A DNA stretch of 64,000 nt from Bacteroidales bacterium. Lineage in GTDB: Bacteria > Bacteroidota > Bacteroidia > Bacteroidales > Paludibacteraceae. The DNA lies in the NCBI GenBank assembly GCA_022784645.1, contig JALFZG010000062.1:1-64000 (forward strand). Reading direction: 5' to 3'. Positions 60,451-64,000 of the stretch are shown here, one piece after another. How positions within the stretch are numbered: the stretch's first letter is position 1; each line of letters starts with the position of its first letter. The notes under the pieces are model-generated. The model did not search any database. It had not been told where the DNA came from and saw only the letters and a list, made by a program, of their open reading frames with translations. The position numbers and the translations under genes are program-made.

Positions 60451-61161
60451 ATGAAAAAATTTTACATGCTCATAGCCTCTTTTCTGATGGCATTTTCAGT
60501 AGCCGCTCAAGAAGCAGGTGAAGGCCTTCAATCGGTCGGCGTAAGCACCACGTATCAATACCTCACGCCACTGGATATAACCATCTGTTCGTTCAATCTC
60601 GAGCAACTTCGCGACTCGTATGAAAAAGACGAAAACTACGCTGCGGTGCTCGCTACTATTCAATCTCGTTTAAAAGAAGAAAAATCAGCCATCATGGCAA
60701 TGCAGAAAACGCTTAAGACCGAGCGATTGCTTTACGATGCCCAGATGGAACTTTACAAAGGGCGCCAAGCCCTTTCTGCCTACCTCGATAAGCAAATGGA
60801 AGCTACTATCAAGAAGATTAACGAGCTTATCCTTCAGATGGATAAGCAGAGCCAAATCTTGAGCACGCTCGATAATTCCGATGAGGCTATTACTACGCAT
60901 CGGGCTTTGTTTGAGCAAACAAGAAAAGAACTTCTCGATGCTATCAAGCAAAGTCAGCAGATTAAGCAGCAAAACGGTACCACTTCATCGGAAACGCTCA
61001 ATCAAGAGTTTAACCGACTCAACAGTTTCCTAATCGAACTCTCCGATAAGGAAACCCGACTCAACAGCCTTTTGAATCAAAACAAGGCTAATATGGAAAT
61101 TATCAATTCTACCCTTAAATCCACAGAAGCGGCTATCAAGGCCGCTGCTAAGGGAAAATAA
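60451..61161 (+). CDS. Secreted coiled-coil protein of unknown function
   Basis: 236 residues from ATG at 60451, signal peptide to about 20 (FSVAAQ). Residues 50-230 are almost wholly helical with Gln/Lys/Glu heptads (IKKINELILQMDKQSQIL, LIELSDKETRLNSLLNQNKA). No family recognised. An earlier in-frame start at 60319 crosses the promoter and is rejected. It precedes upp by 10 bp. Confidence 0.78.
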   Translation: MKKFYMLIASFLMAFSVAAQEAGEGLQSVGVSTTYQYLTPLDITICSFNLEQLRDSYEKDENYAAVLATIQSRLKEEKSAIMAMQKTLKTERLLYDAQMELYKGRQALSAYLDKQMEATIKKINELILQMDKQSQILSTLDNSDEAITTHRALFEQTRKELLDAIKQSQQIKQQNGTTSSETLNQEFNRLNSFLIELSDKETRLNSLLNQNKANMEIINSTLKSTEAAIKAAAKGK

Positions 61162-61171
61162 TCATATCCGC

Positions 61172-61828
61172 ATGAAAGTCATCCATTTATCCGAGACCAA
61201 CAATGTCATCAATCAGTTCCTTAAAGAACTCCGCAGCGTAAGTATCCAAGGCGACTCCATGCGTTTCCGCCGGAACATCGAACGTATTGGTGAGATTATG
61301 GCGTATGAGATTAGTAAGGAGCTCGATTATGCTCCTGAAACCATTCAAACTCCCCTGGCTTCCTGTACTCTTCACGTGCCGCAAGATCAGATTGTACTCG
61401 GCACTATCCTGCGTGCTGGCATGCCTCTCCATGATGGACTCTTCCATTATTTTGACAAGGCTGAAAACGCGTTTATCTCTGCCTATCGCCGATACACCAA
61501 CGAGCAGCATACGGACCTTGAGATTGTGGTAGAATACATGGCTTCGCCCGATTTGAACGGCAAAACGCTCATTTTGCCCGACCCCATGCTCGCTACAGGT
61601 GGTTCGATGGAGCTCACCTATCAAGCGCTCCTGAAAAACGGCAAGCCGCGCAAGCTCTTCCTCGCATCGGTGATTGCCAGCCAAGAGGCGGTCGAATACT
61701 TGCAAAAAACCATGCCTGAAGACGCAATCCTTTGGGTGGCAGCCATTGATCCTGTGCTCAACGAACATAAATATATTGTACCGGGATTGGGCGATGCCGG
61801 TGACCTTTGTTTTGGAGAAAAAATGTGA
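61172..61828 (+). CDS. upp: Uracil phosphoribosyltransferase
   Basis: 218 residues with the PRPP loop LPDPMLATGGSM and the C-terminal uracil-binding YIVPGLGDAGDLCFG. Converts uracil and PRPP to UMP in pyrimidine salvage. Its stop overlaps the GTG start of the next gene. Confidence 0.95.
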   Translation: MKVIHLSETNNVINQFLKELRSVSIQGDSMRFRRNIERIGEIMAYEISKELDYAPETIQTPLASCTLHVPQDQIVLGTILRAGMPLHDGLFHYFDKAENAFISAYRRYTNEQHTDLEIVVEYMASPDLNGKTLILPDPMLATGGSMELTYQALLKNGKPRKLFLASVIASQEAVEYLQKTMPEDAILWVAAIDPVLNEHKYIVPGLGDAGDLCFGEKM

Positions 61829-62214
61829 AACGATTTTTTCAAACATATTGGTTGTCACTTCTCGTAGCCGCAGCAATTCTCTACCTCTCGTTGGCTACCG
61901 GCCGAGGGCTTGCCAAGCTCCCGCCTATACCTCTTTTTGAGAATGCCGATAAACTAATGCATTTTATGATGTATATGTGCCTCAGTTGCGTGATTACGTT
62001 CAACCAGCGTATGAGCGGCAAAGCTCTCCTTCTCACGGCCTTCACGGCTATTGCAATATCAGTAGCCTATGGCGGTGTGATTGAACTCGTGCAGCCATTC
62101 TTCCCGCCCCGTACCTGTGACTTGCTCGATTTCATTGCCGATTCAGCAGGTGCCATCGTAGGATTTGTCATTACCGATATCATATGGATACAAGCGCACT
62201 CGCATATCAGATAG
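61825..62214 (+). CDS. VanZ-like family membrane protein
   Basis: 129 residues if started at GTG 61825, which overlaps the upp stop by 4 bp; a TTG at 61807 is in frame but less likely. Four hydrophobic helices with FENADKLMHFMMYMCLS and YGGVIELVQPFFPPR...LLDFIADSAGA, the VanZ-like pattern. Role unknown outside teicoplanin-resistance relatives. Overlaps dprA by 31 bp. Confidence 0.85.
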   Translation: MKRFFQTYWLSLLVAAAILYLSLATGRGLAKLPPIPLFENADKLMHFMMYMCLSCVITFNQRMSGKALLLTAFTAIAISVAYGGVIELVQPFFPPRTCDLLDFIADSAGAIVGFVITDIIWIQAHSHIR

Positions 62215-63302
62215 CCTTACCCCTGCTTCCCGAAGTGGGACTGCAGCGGACGAAGCAAATCGTACAGCACTTCGGCTCTGCCGAGGCGTTTTTCCGTGCG
62301 GATAGAGCTTATATTCTCTCTCACACGCACCTGAGCGCGAGCGCTGTAGATAGGATTATGTGCGCACGCGAAGAAGCGCTCAATCGAGCCAATGAAGAGA
62401 TTGCGTTTGTGCAGAAACATGCTATCCAAACGTATTGGTTTGAAGACGAGTCATACCCTGAGCTCTTGAGGGAGGTGCCTGATGCCCCCTCTCTCCTCTT
62501 CTGCAAGGGCAATATCCGCTTCACTCGCCACATGCTCTCTATCGTAGGTACCCGCAACCCCACCGACCGAGGCAAGCAACTCTGCGAGCAACTCGTACGC
62601 GATTTGGCGGCTCGAGTACCCGACCTTACTATCGTGAGCGGACTTGCTTTCGGGATAGACGTATGTGCTCACAAAGCGGCTCTTGAAAACGGGCTCCAAA
62701 CCATTGCCGTTCCGGCTCACGGACTCGATCGAATTTACCCTGTTCAGCATCGGAATATAGCTATTCAGATTCTCCAAAACGGTGGTATCCTCACCGAATA
62801 TATGAGTAAGACGGAGCCAGAGAAAGCTCATTTCGTAGCCCGCAATCGCATCGTAGCCGGACTGACGGAAGCCACCGTTGTTATCGAGTCAAAAAGCCGC
62901 GGCGGCAGTTTGATTACCGCCCGCCTTGCCATGGATTACAGTCGTGATGTCTTTGCCTTCCCAGGACGGCCATCAGACGTTTGGTCGGCAGGATGCAATG
63001 ATCTCATCCGAAACAATGCCGCTATGCTCATCAATAATGCTGACGATCTGATTGAGGCGCTCAATTGGGGCAGCAAGCCACAACCCGTTCAGACCTCTCT
63101 CGATGCGGCTCTCTTTGCCGAACTCACCCCCGATGAACAGCTACTGATGGATTGCCTCCGTCAAAACGAAGATGGCATTCACGTGAATACTCTCTGTGAA
63201 AATCTCCAAACACCCTACTCAGAGGTGTCGGCTATGCTCTTCTCGCTCGAGCTGAAAGGGCTCGTTCGTCCCTTACCGGGAGGACGTTATCGAAACGCAT
63301 AA
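62184..63302 (+). CDS. dprA: DNA processing protein DprA
   Basis: 372 residues: N-terminal helical region, then the Rossmann-like DprA domain with SIVGTRNPTDRG, IVSGLAFGIDVCAHKAAL and PGRPSDVWSAGCNDLIR, and a C-terminal winged-helix-like part (from about 315). Loads RecA on incoming single strands during transformation; in Bacteroidota the natural role is less clear. Third gene of a tightly overlapping upp-vanZ-dprA set. Confidence 0.94.
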   Translation: MDTSALAYQIALPLLPEVGLQRTKQIVQHFGSAEAFFRADRAYILSHTHLSASAVDRIMCAREEALNRANEEIAFVQKHAIQTYWFEDESYPELLREVPDAPSLLFCKGNIRFTRHMLSIVGTRNPTDRGKQLCEQLVRDLAARVPDLTIVSGLAFGIDVCAHKAALENGLQTIAVPAHGLDRIYPVQHRNIAIQILQNGGILTEYMSKTEPEKAHFVARNRIVAGLTEATVVIESKSRGGSLITARLAMDYSRDVFAFPGRPSDVWSAGCNDLIRNNAAMLINNADDLIEALNWGSKPQPVQTSLDAALFAELTPDEQLLMDCLRQNEDGIHVNTLCENLQTPYSEVSAMLFSLELKGLVRPLPGGRYRNA

Positions 63303-63321
63303 TTATTTAAATACAAACTAT

Positions 63322-64000
63322 ATGAACATTCATTTTATCGCTATCGGCGGCGCAGCCATGCACAATCTGGCTTTGGCCGTTGCCTCAAAAAAAGGCTATC
63401 ACGTAACTGGCTCTGACGACGAGATTTTCGATCCCGCCAAGTCTAATCTGGCAGCAGCCGGTCTTCTTCCAGAGGAAATAGGTTGGCATCCGGAAAAGAT
63501 TACCAAGGACCTCGATGCCGTTATCCTTGGTATGCACGCCCGCAAAGACAACCCCGAGTTGCTTCGCGCCAAAGAGCTTGGCCTCAAGATTTACTCTTTC
63601 CCTGAGTATCTCTATGAGCAAACCAAAGACAAAACGCGTATCGTGATTGGTGGCAGCCATGGCAAGACCACGACAACCTCCATGGTGCTCTTCGTGATGC
63701 ATAAGCTCGGTATCGAAGCCGACTATATGGTAGGTGCGCAGATTGAAGGATTCGAACGGATGGTGCGCCTCTCGGATACTGCTAAGTATGCCGTTTTTGA
63801 GGGCGATGAATACCTTACCTCGGCCCTTGACCCACGTAGTAAATTCCACCTCTACCACCCCAATATCGCTATCCTCACCGGCATAGCCTGGGATCATATC
63901 AACGTGTTCCCCACCTTCGAGCAATATGTAGATACCTTCCGCACTTATGTATCCCTCATTGAGCCCAACGGACATTTTATCTATTATCAGAACGATGAGA
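63322..64000 (+). CDS. mpl: Mur ligase of the Mpl/MurC type, 3' end beyond the window
   Basis: 226 codons are visible and the frame is open at the right edge. IAIGGAAMHNLALAVASKKG is the N-terminal UDP-sugar motif, GGSHGKTTTTSMVL the ATP loop, and FEGDEYLTSALDPRSKFHLY with ILTGIAWDHINVFPT the central Mur ligase region. Such Bacteroidota proteins attach a recycled tripeptide (Mpl) or L-Ala (MurC) to UDP-MurNAc; the sequence here fits the Mpl-like branch, which I cannot prove from the fragment. Confidence 0.85.
   Translation, partial: MNIHFIAIGGAAMHNLALAVASKKGYHVTGSDDEIFDPAKSNLAAAGLLPEEIGWHPEKITKDLDAVILGMHARKDNPELLRAKELGLKIYSFPEYLYEQTKDKTRIVIGGSHGKTTTTSMVLFVMHKLGIEADYMVGAQIEGFERMVRLSDTAKYAVFEGDEYLTSALDPRSKFHLYHPNIAILTGIAWDHINVFPTFEQYVDTFRTYVSLIEPNGHFIYYQNDE

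Overview
The window is chromosomal DNA of a member of the Bacteroidota, almost certainly order Bacteroidales. The evidence is two SusC/SusD-type outer-membrane pairs, promoters of the TTG(n19-20)TAnnTTTG type in front of most transcription units, a short primary sigma factor, a type IX-like C-terminal tail on a secreted esterase, and the lipid A order HD-lpxD-lpxC-lpxA. I cannot name the genus. Most genes are housekeeping or gut-carbohydrate genes.

Layout. 1-1.5 kb: an accessory cassette (promoter, a four-unit 11-bp array, a small protein with a Ser/Gly/Asp tail, then 9-bp repeats). 1.4-13.7 kb (minus): a starch-type polysaccharide utilisation locus with a SusR-like regulator, SusC, SusD, a SusE/F-like binding protein, a GH13 amylase and an SGNH esterase. 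13.7-20.8 kb: a lipoprotein, parC, a tiny membrane protein, a radical SAM protein, rpiB, a thioredoxin-fold lipoprotein without its cysteines, and marC. 21-26.4 kb: efp, then mreB-mreC-M13 peptidase-NlpC/P60. 26.4-34 kb: two short terminator-ended RNA candidates, a NadR-like protein, a GH25 lysozyme, a lipid-anchored hydrolase and a divergent LytTR regulator/outer-membrane barrel pair. 34-39.4 kb: CoA transferase, aldolase, acetylxylan-esterase-like protein and a zeta-toxin-like kinase. 39.4-40.6 kb: a gene-free island packed with repeats, including a second, apparently emptied copy of the cassette. 40.7-49 kb (minus): phoH, a PD-(D/E)XK nuclease, glnS, lpxA, lpxC, lpxD, an HD hydrolase and rpoD. 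49.1-50 kb: a structured leader, tRNA-Arg with a 116-bp tandem duplication of its 3' end, and a third array with a 58-aa membrane protein. 50.3-55.4 kb: a second SusC/SusD pair. 55.7-64 kb: tRNA-fMet, sufB, tRNA-Cys, rlmI, an RNase D-like exonuclease, a DUF5063 protein, upp, vanZ-like, dprA and the start of an Mpl/MurC ligase.

The strongest candidates for something undescribed are these. (1) A three-copy noncoding element of four 11-bp CATCGCA units; in two copies it lies at the 5' side of a cassette that ends in 9-bp CGTTACAAA repeats. (2) A pair of paralogous small RNAs ending in the same terminator loop, plus a possible complementary RNA. (3) A three-way-junction RNA in front of a tRNA-Arg that looks like an integration site. 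Unusual housekeeping points are an LpxC without its FabZ half, sufB and mreBC separated from their usual partners, and a thioredoxin-fold protein without CXXC. No CRISPR array, rRNA or intact insertion sequence was seen.
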